Below, piece by piece: positions 7,155 through 15,863 of a DNA stretch of 58,523 nt (positions are counted from its first letter, which is position 1; every line of letters starts with the position of its first letter). The notes below the pieces were generated by a model, which was not told the origin of the DNA, ran no database searches, and saw nothing but the letters and a program-made list of their open reading frames with translations. The translations under genes and the position numbers were made by a program. Where the stretch lies: NCBI GenBank assembly GCA_030065935.1, contig JASJCP010000022.1:1-58523 (forward strand). The letters are read 5' to 3'. This DNA is from Xenococcaceae cyanobacterium MO_167.B27 (GTDB lineage Bacteria; Cyanobacteriota; Cyanobacteriia; Cyanobacteriales; Xenococcaceae).

Positions 7155-9680
7155 ATGAAGCCCTGGAAAATATTTAAGATGAAATCTATAACTATCTCTT
7201 TAGTTAGAGCAAGTTTTTTATTAGTTTATTATTTGTTTGTTTCAATACCTACATTGGCTCAGGTTACGCCTGACGGGACTACTTCAACTACAGTAACAAG
7301 TCCTGATGGGGGCAATTTTACGATTAATGATGGAGATAGAGCAGGAAATAATCTTTTTCATAGTTTCCAAGATTTTTCTGTACCAACAAATGGTTCTGCT
7401 TTCTTTAATAATGCTGCAACCATAGACAATATTATCAATCGGGTAACTGGTGGCAATATTTCAAATATAGATGGTTTGATTCGGGCGAATGGTAATGCGA
7501 ATGTATTTCTAATTAATCCTGCTGGTATTATTTTTGGGAGTAATGCCAAGTTAGATATTGGTGGTTCGTTTTTAGGGAGTACTGCTGATAGTCTATTGTT
7601 TCCAGATGGGGAGTTTAGTGCGACAAATTTAAACAATCCTCCTCTACTAACTATTAATGCACCCATTGGTTTAGGTATTCGAGATAATCCAGGGAATATT
7701 GTTAATCAATCTGTTGCTGATGGTGTTGGTTTACAAGTACCTCTAGGAGAAAGCATTACTTTAGTAGGAGGTGATATTAATTTAGCAGGAGGAAAGATTT
7801 TTGCGGGAGGAGGAAGAGTAGAATTAGGAGGATTATCCACAGCAGGAAATATTGGCATTAATGCTGATGGTAGTCTCAATTTTCCTGATGGTATAGCCAG
7901 AGCAAATATTAGTTTAACTAATCAAGCAACAGTGGATGTTCGTGCTGGTGGAGGTGGATTTATTAATTTTAATGCTCGCAATGTAACTCTTTCAGAACGA
8001 AGCAAAATATTTGCAGGTATAGGGGAAAATACAAATTCTCTCGATGCTCAAGCAGGTGATATTACTATTGATGCTACTGAATCATTAAAATTGATTGGAA
8101 GTGGACTTGATATTAATGAACTTGTAGGATTGACCACAGTAGTTATTTCGGGAAGAGTAACAACCTCAAATTTAGAAATTCTAACAGGAATAATTTATGA
8201 AGCTGAGGATGCTGGACAAGCGGGAGATATTATTGTTAATACTCCTAATTTATTAATTCAAGGCGGAGGATTTTTAGGTAGTACGGTATTAGCCAACAGT
8301 AACAATAATACCGAAAATACTACTAGGAAAAGTTCAGCAGATGTTATCATCTCTAATGCTCAACAAGTAGAATTAGATAGCTCATTTATAACTACTTTAG
8401 CTAATCGAAATACGGAGAGAAACCCAGGAAATATAACCATAAATACTGAACGCTTGCTAGTCAAAGCAGGAGCAGCGATCGCAACTGTAACTTTGGGTAA
8501 TGGAGATGGAGGATATCTCACGATTAATGCTTCAGAATCAATCGAAGTAACAACAACTTTACCAGGCTCAATAATTCCAACAATTATCACGAGCAATACA
8601 ATTTTTGGTGAAGGACAAGCAGGAAATATAACCATAGATACAGAAAATTTAACTATAAGAGAAGGAGGAGCAATAAGTTCATCTAGTGGTGGAAATATAT
8701 TTGTTGGTGAAAATCCCACTATTGGCAATATTTTACAACCTTCAGATTTCCAAATAGGCTCTAACGAAAATATATTGCTTGTCCAAGGTGGTATTGCTGG
8801 AAATTTAGATATCAAAGCTGATTCCATCGAAATAACTGGTAGCTCTCTTGGGAATCAATTTCCTAGTGCGTTAACTTCTGAATCAACTACCTCTGCTAAA
8901 GCAGGAAATATTAATATTGATACTAATCAATTGACCATCAGTGATGGTGCAGAAGTTAGAGTTAGTAGTGTTTTGACGGGAGATGGAGGTAACATTAATA
9001 TTCAGACTGACTCTTTAATTCTGGAAAATCAAGCTTTAATCTCTGCTCAAGCAATTGAAAGTGGTGATGGTGGGAATATTAATATTGATGCAGAGTCTAT
9101 AATTGCTTTTCCTAATCAAAATAACGATATTGTTGCCAATGCGGAAAGAGGATCGGGGGGGAATATTACTATAACAACAGAAGCAATTTTGGGTTTAGAA
9201 GAAAGGAACTCTGTCCCACCAAATAACACCAATGATATTGATGCTAGTTCGGAATTTGGTCTAAGTGGTAATGTAACTTTTAATGTTCCTGATACTAATA
9301 ATTTTCAGGATACTCCTCAATTGTCTGATAACAGCATGTCTCCTGATACAATTGCTTCTAATGTTTGTTCTGCCGATAGTGGAGTTAGTAGCTTTATAGT
9401 CAAGGGTAAAGGTGGCGTACCTCCTACAATAATTTCTCCTTTAAATGCTGAAATATTACTTGGTGATGGGAAGGCTATTACACCTAATATTTCTCACTTA
9501 AATCATCAAGAAACACCTCATAATATTCTCCCTCAAATTCAACCAATTAAAACTTCTCTTGGGGATATTTATCCAGCTAGAGGCATAATTAAAACTGAAG
9601 ATGGCAGAGTAATTTTAACAGCTTATCCTACTAGGGATGATGCTACTCGAATTCCTATTAATTCAGTAAATTGTGGTTAG
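7155..9680 (+). CDS. Filamentous haemagglutinin-type exoprotein (TpsA-like)
   Basis: 841 residues. Starts MKPW like the paralogue at 2911, with a signal peptide ending near LAQ. The TPS secretion domain follows: VTPDGT, GNNLFHSFQDFSVP, NIDGLIRANGNANVFLINPAGIIFG, and a long Asn/Gly/Ile-rich beta-helix (GGNINIQTDSLILENQALIS). The C-terminal ASNVCSADSGVSSFIVKGKGG block is the family's C-terminal motif. The length is shorter than many TpsA adhesins. Exported protein that needs a TpsB pore not seen here. Preceded by DUF928 and convergent with the AAA-CHASE2 gene, a recurrent cyanobacterial arrangement. Confidence 0.9.
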   Translation: MKPWKIFKMKSITISLVRASFLLVYYLFVSIPTLAQVTPDGTTSTTVTSPDGGNFTINDGDRAGNNLFHSFQDFSVPTNGSAFFNNAATIDNIINRVTGGNISNIDGLIRANGNANVFLINPAGIIFGSNAKLDIGGSFLGSTADSLLFPDGEFSATNLNNPPLLTINAPIGLGIRDNPGNIVNQSVADGVGLQVPLGESITLVGGDINLAGGKIFAGGGRVELGGLSTAGNIGINADGSLNFPDGIARANISLTNQATVDVRAGGGGFINFNARNVTLSERSKIFAGIGENTNSLDAQAGDITIDATESLKLIGSGLDINELVGLTTVVISGRVTTSNLEILTGIIYEAEDAGQAGDIIVNTPNLLIQGGGFLGSTVLANSNNNTENTTRKSSADVIISNAQQVELDSSFITTLANRNTERNPGNITINTERLLVKAGAAIATVTLGNGDGGYLTINASESIEVTTTLPGSIIPTIITSNTIFGEGQAGNITIDTENLTIREGGAISSSSGGNIFVGENPTIGNILQPSDFQIGSNENILLVQGGIAGNLDIKADSIEITGSSLGNQFPSALTSESTTSAKAGNINIDTNQLTISDGAEVRVSSVLTGDGGNINIQTDSLILENQALISAQAIESGDGGNINIDAESIIAFPNQNNDIVANAERGSGGNITITTEAILGLEERNSVPPNNTNDIDASSEFGLSGNVTFNVPDTNNFQDTPQLSDNSMSPDTIASNVCSADSGVSSFIVKGKGGVPPTIISPLNAEILLGDGKAITPNISHLNHQETPHNILPQIQPIKTSLGDIYPARGIIKTEDGRVILTAYPTRDDATRIPINSVNCG

Positions 9681-9783
9681 TGGTTAGTGGTTAGTGGTTG
9701 ATGGATGAAAAGCTAATTGCTAACTAATTGCTAATTGCTAATTGTTGAATACTGAATACTGAATACTAAATACTGATTACTGA
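9678..9783. repeat. Short tandem repeats after haemagglutinin gene
   Basis: Arrays of TTAGTGG, CTAATTG and AATACTG units follow the stop codon. They lie in the 160-bp gap between two convergent genes. Confidence 0.8.
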
Positions 9784-9842
9784 TTGCGGGATTGGGGAGG
9801 TCGCGAAAGCGCACCTTTGGTGGGGGGATTGGTGGTTGATTA

Positions 9843-12545
9843 TTACTTATTACTTATTTCTTCCTCATCCTTCATCCTTATTTTTTGTTCAATGAGGTAT
9901 GAATTTTCTTGGTTTTCTGATTGTTTGAGGTATTCTAAAGCAATTCTACCAACAATAGGACGATCACGATATTCTTGTAGTAGCAATGCTAAAGTATGAT
10001 GGAATCTTAGCCGATCGCGTTGTTTATTTCTGATGAAAATTGAAGTAATGACTGTGGTAGTTAGTGTTAGTAATGAAGGAATCAGAGGAAGCCACCAACC
10101 TAACAAAAATGCTAGGTAACAAATTAGAATTAATAGGCTACTAGTTACGCCAAGACCAAAAGCGATCGCCAGATTAAATTTTAAACGCCAAAAGATAATT
10201 AGACCAATGATTCCCCACAATAGTATCCAGAGAGATTCTAAAACTTTATTATGGGTGCGGAGTAGGGGGCGATTATCCTTTACTGCACTAATTATTTGAC
10301 TGGTAATATTAGCTTGAATGAAAACCCCTGGCATTTTTGAGGGAGGACGAAACCAACCTTTACTGTAGGGTGTATAAAAACCATCTTTGATACTTTCAGC
10401 ACTCGAGCCGATTAAAATTAGGCGATCTTTAATAGTTTCGGGATCAATTTCCCCTCTCAGCACTTCTGTTAAAGAATATTGCTTAAAATTGGCTTCTGTT
10501 CCCCAAAAATTGAGTAATATCTGATATCCTCCCGCATCAGCACCCACGTAACCCCCACTATTACGGGTAAATCGCTCAAAGATGGCTTTACCAAAACGAT
10601 AGCGATTATCTTTGATTATTTCGAGTTTAATTCCTTGATTCTGTATGTAATGTAGGGCTAATCTAGTACCCAAACTATAGCGTGTTCGTCTATCCTTTCC
10701 TACTAAAGACAATAACCCACGACGCACTTTACCATCACTATCTAATACTTGATCTGCAAAGCCGATTTGTTGTTGACTAACTGTTGGTGGAGGAGGAATA
10801 GACTCATAAATTACTTTTTCTACCCCATACAGATTAGGAGTAGAGTTAAAGAGTTCAAGTAAATCTTGATTTCCTGGTGGTACAGGTAAATCACGGTAAA
10901 TATCTAAGGCGATCGCACTGGCTTGTTGAGCTTTTAAATTTCTAATTGCTGTTGCTAAAGTACCATCAGGAATCGGCCATTGTCCAACTGTGTTAATATC
11001 TTTTTCATCAATGGTAACTACAACAATTCGGGATTCTTGAGAATCTGAAAGTCGCCAACGAAAAAAGCGATCTAGTAAATTCCATTCCCAAGTTTGTAAA
11101 ATTCCCGTATAACGTAGCAGTAAAAAAAATCCCGTCACTCCAAGGGCGATCATCCCTAACCATTTCTTTTGTAAGCGTTGTTTATTTACTTTTTGCTGTG
11201 CTTTTTTTCTAGCAGTTGCTAATAGTGTACAAGCTGCTTCTACTGCTGCTAAAGCATTTTCTGCTTCCTGTTTGGCGAATTCTTGACTAGCAACCAAAAA
11301 CTGATAATCTATATCTGCAAGACTTTTTCCCAAAGCCCAAGTTAAAGCGGATTGTAACTCTTTTCCTTTAAGTAAATAAGTTGTATCGGAATAATTTGTA
11401 GTCAGCCAATTGGCAAGTGCTTTATCATAGGGGCGTAATTGTGCTAATTGATTTTCTACCCAAGCTAAATTAAATATCTTGGCATAAATAGGATTATTAA
11501 CTTCTAAATTACCTTGTCTTTCTACCACCAAACCTGATAAACGTAACTCTATTTGTTCTGGGCTATTATTAAAAGGAATTACTCCTTTTTTTAGAATATC
11601 TCGATACAAACCTAGCAGACGAATAGTTTTCGATGAATCTCTGTAACACAGGCGATCTCTGATAGTGCGTAAATGTTCTGGTTCATCTTTTTTTTCCCAA
11701 TCAGTAATAATATATTTTGTAACTAGATTAGCTATTTCCCGTTCGCTATCTGCTTTTTCCCACACCAATTGACATAATTTTTGGGTTAAAAAAGGTTGTC
11801 CTCCTGTCCAATATAAAATTTCTGCTAGTATCTGTTGAGGGTTAGTAACTTTATCTGCTAAACCCAACATCAAAGCTCCAGCTTCTTCCAGTTTAAATCC
11901 CTGTAAGGTTATGGCTTTACCAATATCAAAAGGAGATTGGGTTTTATCCCTTATTAAATCTCTGGGTGCTGCTACTCCTAAGAGGGTAAAAGTAAGACGG
12001 TCATAATCTGGATTTACTTGACGCTTTTGATAACAACTATGAATTAGACCAAAAAAATCATCTAGAGAAAATTTTTGACTAAGGACTCGGTCTATTTCAT
12101 CAATAAAGATAACAATCTTTTCCTTAATCTCTACTAATAAAACTTCCTCAATAAACAAACTTAATCGCTGTACAGGAGAAAATAAATCTCTTTTTTCTCG
12201 CCACCAATTACGCCAATTAAATTTAATTTTACAAGCACTAACTATAGAACGGACAATTCCTGCATACCACTTTTCAGGGGTTAAATCTTGAGTTCCCATA
12301 CCAGTCAAGTCAATAAAAATACAAACAGTACCTTCTGCTTGTAATCTTTCCATTGCTCGCACTCGCAAACTAGATTTTCCCATTTGTCGGGAGTTTAAAA
12401 CATAACAAAATTCCCCATTTTTTAAGGCTTCGTCTAATTCGAGATCGGCTTTTCGTTCCACATAGCTAAGGGACTTACTAGCTAAACTTCCTCCTATCTG
12501 ATAGGAGAATGTTGTGTTAACTTCATTCATTAAAATATTTAGCAA
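9843..12545 (-). CDS. AAA-like ATPase fused to CHASE2 membrane sensor
   Basis: 900 residues. Residues about 10-370 are an AAA-like (AAA_35) domain: YVLNSRQMGKSSLRVRAME is the P-loop region and IVIFIDEIDRVL the Walker B. One transmembrane helix at about 465-480 leads to an extracytoplasmic CHASE2 domain (DSRIVVVTIDEKDI, GQWPIPDG, ILIGSSAESIKDGFYTPY). Three hydrophobic segments near 765-850 follow, then a short cytoplasmic tail. CHASE2 domains sense unknown extracellular signals. No kinase or cyclase output follows; the output may be the ATPase. Start could also be Met6. Convergent with the haemagglutinin unit; the motif at 12628-12660 lies about 90 bp upstream. Confidence 0.88.
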   Translation of the reverse strand: MLNILMNEVNTTFSYQIGGSLASKSLSYVERKADLELDEALKNGEFCYVLNSRQMGKSSLRVRAMERLQAEGTVCIFIDLTGMGTQDLTPEKWYAGIVRSIVSACKIKFNWRNWWREKRDLFSPVQRLSLFIEEVLLVEIKEKIVIFIDEIDRVLSQKFSLDDFFGLIHSCYQKRQVNPDYDRLTFTLLGVAAPRDLIRDKTQSPFDIGKAITLQGFKLEEAGALMLGLADKVTNPQQILAEILYWTGGQPFLTQKLCQLVWEKADSEREIANLVTKYIITDWEKKDEPEHLRTIRDRLCYRDSSKTIRLLGLYRDILKKGVIPFNNSPEQIELRLSGLVVERQGNLEVNNPIYAKIFNLAWVENQLAQLRPYDKALANWLTTNYSDTTYLLKGKELQSALTWALGKSLADIDYQFLVASQEFAKQEAENALAAVEAACTLLATARKKAQQKVNKQRLQKKWLGMIALGVTGFFLLLRYTGILQTWEWNLLDRFFRWRLSDSQESRIVVVTIDEKDINTVGQWPIPDGTLATAIRNLKAQQASAIALDIYRDLPVPPGNQDLLELFNSTPNLYGVEKVIYESIPPPPTVSQQQIGFADQVLDSDGKVRRGLLSLVGKDRRTRYSLGTRLALHYIQNQGIKLEIIKDNRYRFGKAIFERFTRNSGGYVGADAGGYQILLNFWGTEANFKQYSLTEVLRGEIDPETIKDRLILIGSSAESIKDGFYTPYSKGWFRPPSKMPGVFIQANITSQIISAVKDNRPLLRTHNKVLESLWILLWGIIGLIIFWRLKFNLAIAFGLGVTSSLLILICYLAFLLGWWLPLIPSLLTLTTTVITSIFIRNKQRDRLRFHHTLALLLQEYRDRPIVGRIALEYLKQSENQENSYLIEQKIRMKDEEEISNK

Positions 12546-12627
12546 TTATCAATAAACAGGAGACAGGATAAGAATTAAGTTCTAGTTAGTTGATGAGTAT
12601 TATAAGTTTAGGCTGTGGTCATTACTA

Positions 12628-12660
12628 GGGGAAAAATTCAGGTATTTTTTCAGGTATTTT
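12628..12660 (-). promoter_or_regulatory. Second copy of the TACCTGAA direct-repeat motif
   Basis: On the plus strand it reads TTCAGGTA at 12637-12644 and 12649-12656, the reverse complement of the 5773-5805 block. It sits about 90 bp upstream of the AAA-CHASE2 start codon. Both copies therefore point the same way relative to their genes. Confidence 0.5.
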
Positions 12661-12692
12661 TAAAATCAATAATGCGATCGCATCCCAACTAA

Positions 12693-12863
12693 TACCATTT
12701 CTATTTAGACTTGCTACAAATGGGAAGCAGGGGCGGGAAGGGGGGAAATATACCGACAAATAAACTGTGCAATTCAGTATATAATTTGAAATCCCCCCTT
12801 TCCGGCAGGGGAAGCAGGGGGAGCAGGGGGAGTAATATGTAGCTTAACTTTTCAGAATTGGTA
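12693..12863. mobile_element. MITE-like element, ACCA-TTCT family, copy 1
   Basis: Termini read TACCATTTCTATTTAGACTT..GCTACA on one side and, inverted, TACCAATTCTGAAAAGTTAAGCTACA on the other. The interior is G-rich (GGGGAAGCA, GGGGGAGCA). The same termini bound a 100-bp insertion in the PTOX pseudogene at 44722-44824. Lies between the CHASE2 gene and the TnpB element. Confidence 0.55.
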
Positions 12864-13052
12864 CAATAACGGATTATTGGTTAGTGGTTAGTGGTTAGTA
12901 ATCAGTAATCAGTAATCCCAATTCCCTAAGTCCCCATTCCCTATAATCATCTTGACCCTAGTGATCATGGGTTCAAGCCCCGCCCTTTAGGGCGACCAGT
13001 TCACTATTTTGATATTTTGTGATACAATAACGCTATTTTACACAGCGTCAAA

Positions 13053-14186
13053 ATGTATGTTTTAGAGTTTAAAATTCGTAATCCCAAATCACAACAATGT
13101 TTAGCCATGGATGAGGCAATTAAAACGGCTCAGTTTGTCCGTAATAAATGCCTTCGTTTTTGGCTGGATAATCGTGGTGTGGGAAAATACGATATCTACA
13201 AATACAATACTCAACTGCGAGCCGAGTATCAGTTTGTTAAAGATTTAAATTCTCATGCTACACAATGCGCTGTAGAAAGAACATGGTCTAGTATTAGTCG
13301 TTTTTACGATAACTGCAAGAAAAATATTCCAGGTAAGAAAGGGTATCCTAAGTTTAAAAAACATTCTCGCTCTGTTGAGTATAAAGTTTCTGGTTGGAAA
13401 CTATCTGAAGACAAAAAAAGGGTAACTTTTACCGATAAAAAAGGAATAGGAACGCTTAGATTAATTGTTAGTCGTGACTTGAACTATTTTCAATTAGAGC
13501 AATTTAAAAGATGCAGGATTATTAAACGTGCTGATGGATACTATGTTCAATTTGTTTTAAAACTAGACCCTAGAGATACTACAAAACCTTTTCAAGTTAC
13601 TCAAAAATGTTTAGGTATTGATGTTGGGTTAAAAGAATTTTATGCCGATTCAAATGGTTATTTAGAACCAATACCTCAGTTTTATCGAAAAGCTGAAAAA
13701 CAACTAAATAGAGCCAACAGAAAAAAGTCTAGAAAGTATCGAAAGGGTAAACCTCAATCCAAAAATTATCACAAAGCTAGAATCCGATATGCACGAAAAC
13801 ATTTGGGAGTAAGTAGGCAACGTCAAGAGTATTGCAAGGGAGTAGCATACTGCGTAATCCAATCTAACGATTTGGTTGCCTATGAAGACTTAAATGTGAA
13901 AGGCATGGTTAAAAATGGGAAACTAGCTAAGTCGATAAATGATGCAGGATGGTCTACTTTTAGACAGTGGTTAGAGTATTTTGGACACAAGTATGGCAAA
14001 GCAACGGTGGCAGTTCCACCGCACCATACCAGCCAAATTTGTTCTAACTGTGGTGCAGTAGTTAAAAAATCTCTTTCTAGTCGAACTCATATTTGTGAGT
14101 GCGGTTATACAGAAGATAGAGATGTAAATGCAGCCATCAACATCTTGCGAAAAGGATTAAATACTGTAGGGCATACAGGAATCTAA
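13053..14186 (+). CDS. tnpB: TnpB RNA-guided nuclease-family protein
   Basis: 377 residues with all catalytic positions: D in GIDVGLKEF, E in VAYEDLNVKG, and D in GYTEDRDVNAAINIL. A C4 zinc finger is CSNCG...CECG. The length is typical of compact TnpB. The frame is intact. Downstream sequence to 14289 has the expected omega RNA layout. No tnpA neighbour. Confidence 0.92.
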   Translation: MYVLEFKIRNPKSQQCLAMDEAIKTAQFVRNKCLRFWLDNRGVGKYDIYKYNTQLRAEYQFVKDLNSHATQCAVERTWSSISRFYDNCKKNIPGKKGYPKFKKHSRSVEYKVSGWKLSEDKKRVTFTDKKGIGTLRLIVSRDLNYFQLEQFKRCRIIKRADGYYVQFVLKLDPRDTTKPFQVTQKCLGIDVGLKEFYADSNGYLEPIPQFYRKAEKQLNRANRKKSRKYRKGKPQSKNYHKARIRYARKHLGVSRQRQEYCKGVAYCVIQSNDLVAYEDLNVKGMVKNGKLAKSINDAGWSTFRQWLEYFGHKYGKATVAVPPHHTSQICSNCGAVVKKSLSSRTHICECGYTEDRDVNAAINILRKGLNTVGHTGI

Positions 14187-14289
14187 GCTGGGGGAGAGAC
14201 TCCCTCTTGGGCGATTGGAGCAATCCTGTCGTCTAACGGAGACTCGTTGAACCAAGAATCCTCACGCCATAAGGGCTGAGGAGTGTCAA
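14150..14289 (+). ncRNA. Probable omega/reRNA scaffold of TnpB element
   Basis: TnpB elements encode a guide RNA from the 3' end of tnpB through the right end. Here the segment holds hairpin-forming stretches (GGGGGAGAGACTCCCTC near 14190; CCTCACGCC..GGGCTGAGG near 14260-14280) and ends in GTGTCAA. Guide sequence would continue into the 3' end of the gene at 14286-15641. Boundaries are approximate. Confidence 0.5.
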
Positions 14290-15641
14290 AAAACCCGATT
14301 AAAATAATCCCGATATAATTTACATCGAGGGAACACTGAATTATGTTGATGTTGAACTAAACCGATACTGTGTAACTGATAAATTTGCAGAGAATTCAAT
14401 GTTACAGATTCAGCAGATTTTACTACTTTGGCGAATGCAGAACTTAAGTCAGGGGACTGTTTTAGGATATTGAATAAACGAAGTAAAGGATTACTGTAAA
14501 TTCCTGTTTCAGAAATAGCCTCTTGTAAAAATTGTTCTAGGGTAAGATTTTGAGCCTTAATCTGATACATTGCCAATCTTACTAGATAAGGATGACCCCC
14601 AACTAAATCCATTAACTTCGTAATCTGAGACTTACCCCAATCCAGTTTATAGAGATAGGCTAAAGTTTCTACTTGTGAAGAGTTAAATTCTTCCAGTAAA
14701 ATGGGCAATCCTGCATTAAAGGGAGATTGATTAATATCTAAAGATACATATACTTCTGTAGAATGTGCCAGTATTAGTCTTAGTTGCGCCCAACAATCAT
14801 AAATCTTGCCTTTTTCGTGCCAACTCCGCAACATACCAAAGAAATCTTCGATTATCTCTTCGTAAGAGAATAATCTGTCTATATTATCCAAGGCAATGGA
14901 GATCGCGCCATCAGTTTCAGCTAAGAGGTATTCTTCAAAATAAACAGTGCAGTTATCATTACTACCAAGAATATCTGTATCCCAATAATCCTTTACCTGA
15001 TTTTTTAATCCCAACTGACGGGAAACCATAACGCATAACCAGCGCAATAGTTTATCTAAATCTTTGAGAATAGACCGCTCAATACTATCAAAATCTAAAT
15101 ATACTGTTTTGTGACCTTGGGAACGTCCTTGTTCAAGAATTCTATTAATTAAAGAAGTTTTCCCCATCCATTTTGCTGCTTTAATCCGAATCAAAGAGCC
15201 TGGTTTAACAATTGTTTCATAACAGACAGATTCGACTCCTGTTCGTTCAATATAAAAACTAGAGTCTAAAGGAACTGAACCTTCAGGAAAAGTGAGATTT
15301 TCTTTGGTGAGAGATTCTGAGATTTGAGTTTGATCCTTAGTAAAACTATCTTGAATTTGTTTGCGCCATGTTCTTTCCAAAGCTGCTTTAAAGTTTTTCT
15401 TTGATACCTTCTCTTGTAAAGCTGCTGAAATATTACCCCAGAGCTTACTGCCTACGTCCTTACTAAGATAGTTGCTAGTATAGCCTTCAGCTTCCGCAAT
15501 TTCTTCATAGGTTTTATTATCCCAAGCACCTCGAAGTATCGCAATTTCGATATCGCTCAGATGTTTCCCTGTTTGCTGAAAGACTAAGCTCTCCACTGTT
15601 TGTTGTGCTTTTTCCCAGGTAAATTCTCTATTTAGATTCAT
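14286..15641 (-). CDS. HTH plus AAA-like ATPase (vMAP-type N-terminal HTH, AAA_35)
   Basis: 451 residues. Residues about 1-90 form an HTH region (LSDIEIAILRGAWDNKTYEE, AEGYTSNYLSKDVGSKLWG) of the kind found at the N-terminus of cyanobacterial STAND-like/vWA-MoxR-associated proteins. An AAA-like domain follows with P-loop IKAAKWMGKTSLIN, Walker B-like ISIALDNIDRLF and GGHPYLVRLAM, as in the ATPase domain of the gene at 9843. No effector domain is visible, so it may be the core of a signalling or conflict system or a C-terminally cut protein. Its TGA stop (14286-14288) lies inside the right terminus of the adjacent TnpB element, so the original C-terminus may have been longer. Confidence 0.75.
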   Translation of the reverse strand: MNLNREFTWEKAQQTVESLVFQQTGKHLSDIEIAILRGAWDNKTYEEIAEAEGYTSNYLSKDVGSKLWGNISAALQEKVSKKNFKAALERTWRKQIQDSFTKDQTQISESLTKENLTFPEGSVPLDSSFYIERTGVESVCYETIVKPGSLIRIKAAKWMGKTSLINRILEQGRSQGHKTVYLDFDSIERSILKDLDKLLRWLCVMVSRQLGLKNQVKDYWDTDILGSNDNCTVYFEEYLLAETDGAISIALDNIDRLFSYEEIIEDFFGMLRSWHEKGKIYDCWAQLRLILAHSTEVYVSLDINQSPFNAGLPILLEEFNSSQVETLAYLYKLDWGKSQITKLMDLVGGHPYLVRLAMYQIKAQNLTLEQFLQEAISETGIYSNPLLRLFNILKQSPDLSSAFAKVVKSAESVTLNSLQIYQLHSIGLVQHQHNSVFPRCKLYRDYFNRVF

Positions 15642-15863
15642 CTCGTAATTTAAAAAAACAGTTTGATTATGTCTATGATGAATTGATCAATTTTAAGCCT
15701 TAGTTGGAATAATATTGTTCATGGCTATAGATTCAACAACATAAGCAACACTTAACTTATGTTAAAGCAGCCAAAAAGATATTATCAAAACAAATACCCC
15801 ATGATGGTGGGTATCATTTTACCCTTGCTAATTATAAGGGTGGACAGTGCATCCCCCTACTAC

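Larger units (their letters stand above)
12950..14289 (+). mobile_element. TnpB-only IS605-type element
   Basis: An intact tnpB without tnpA. The left end has hairpin CGCCCT TT AGGGCG at 12981-12994. The right end finishes with a hairpin and GAGGAGTGTCAA at about 14278-14289. It must be mobilised by a TnpA elsewhere. The right terminus overlaps the stop codon of the convergent gene at 14286. Confidence 0.7.

Noticed and set aside
12968-12998. tRNA-like 3' end: GGGTTCAAGCCC resembles a T-arm.
   Set aside because: No acceptor, D-arm or anticodon partner lies upstream; the stretch is better explained as the left-end hairpin of the TnpB element.
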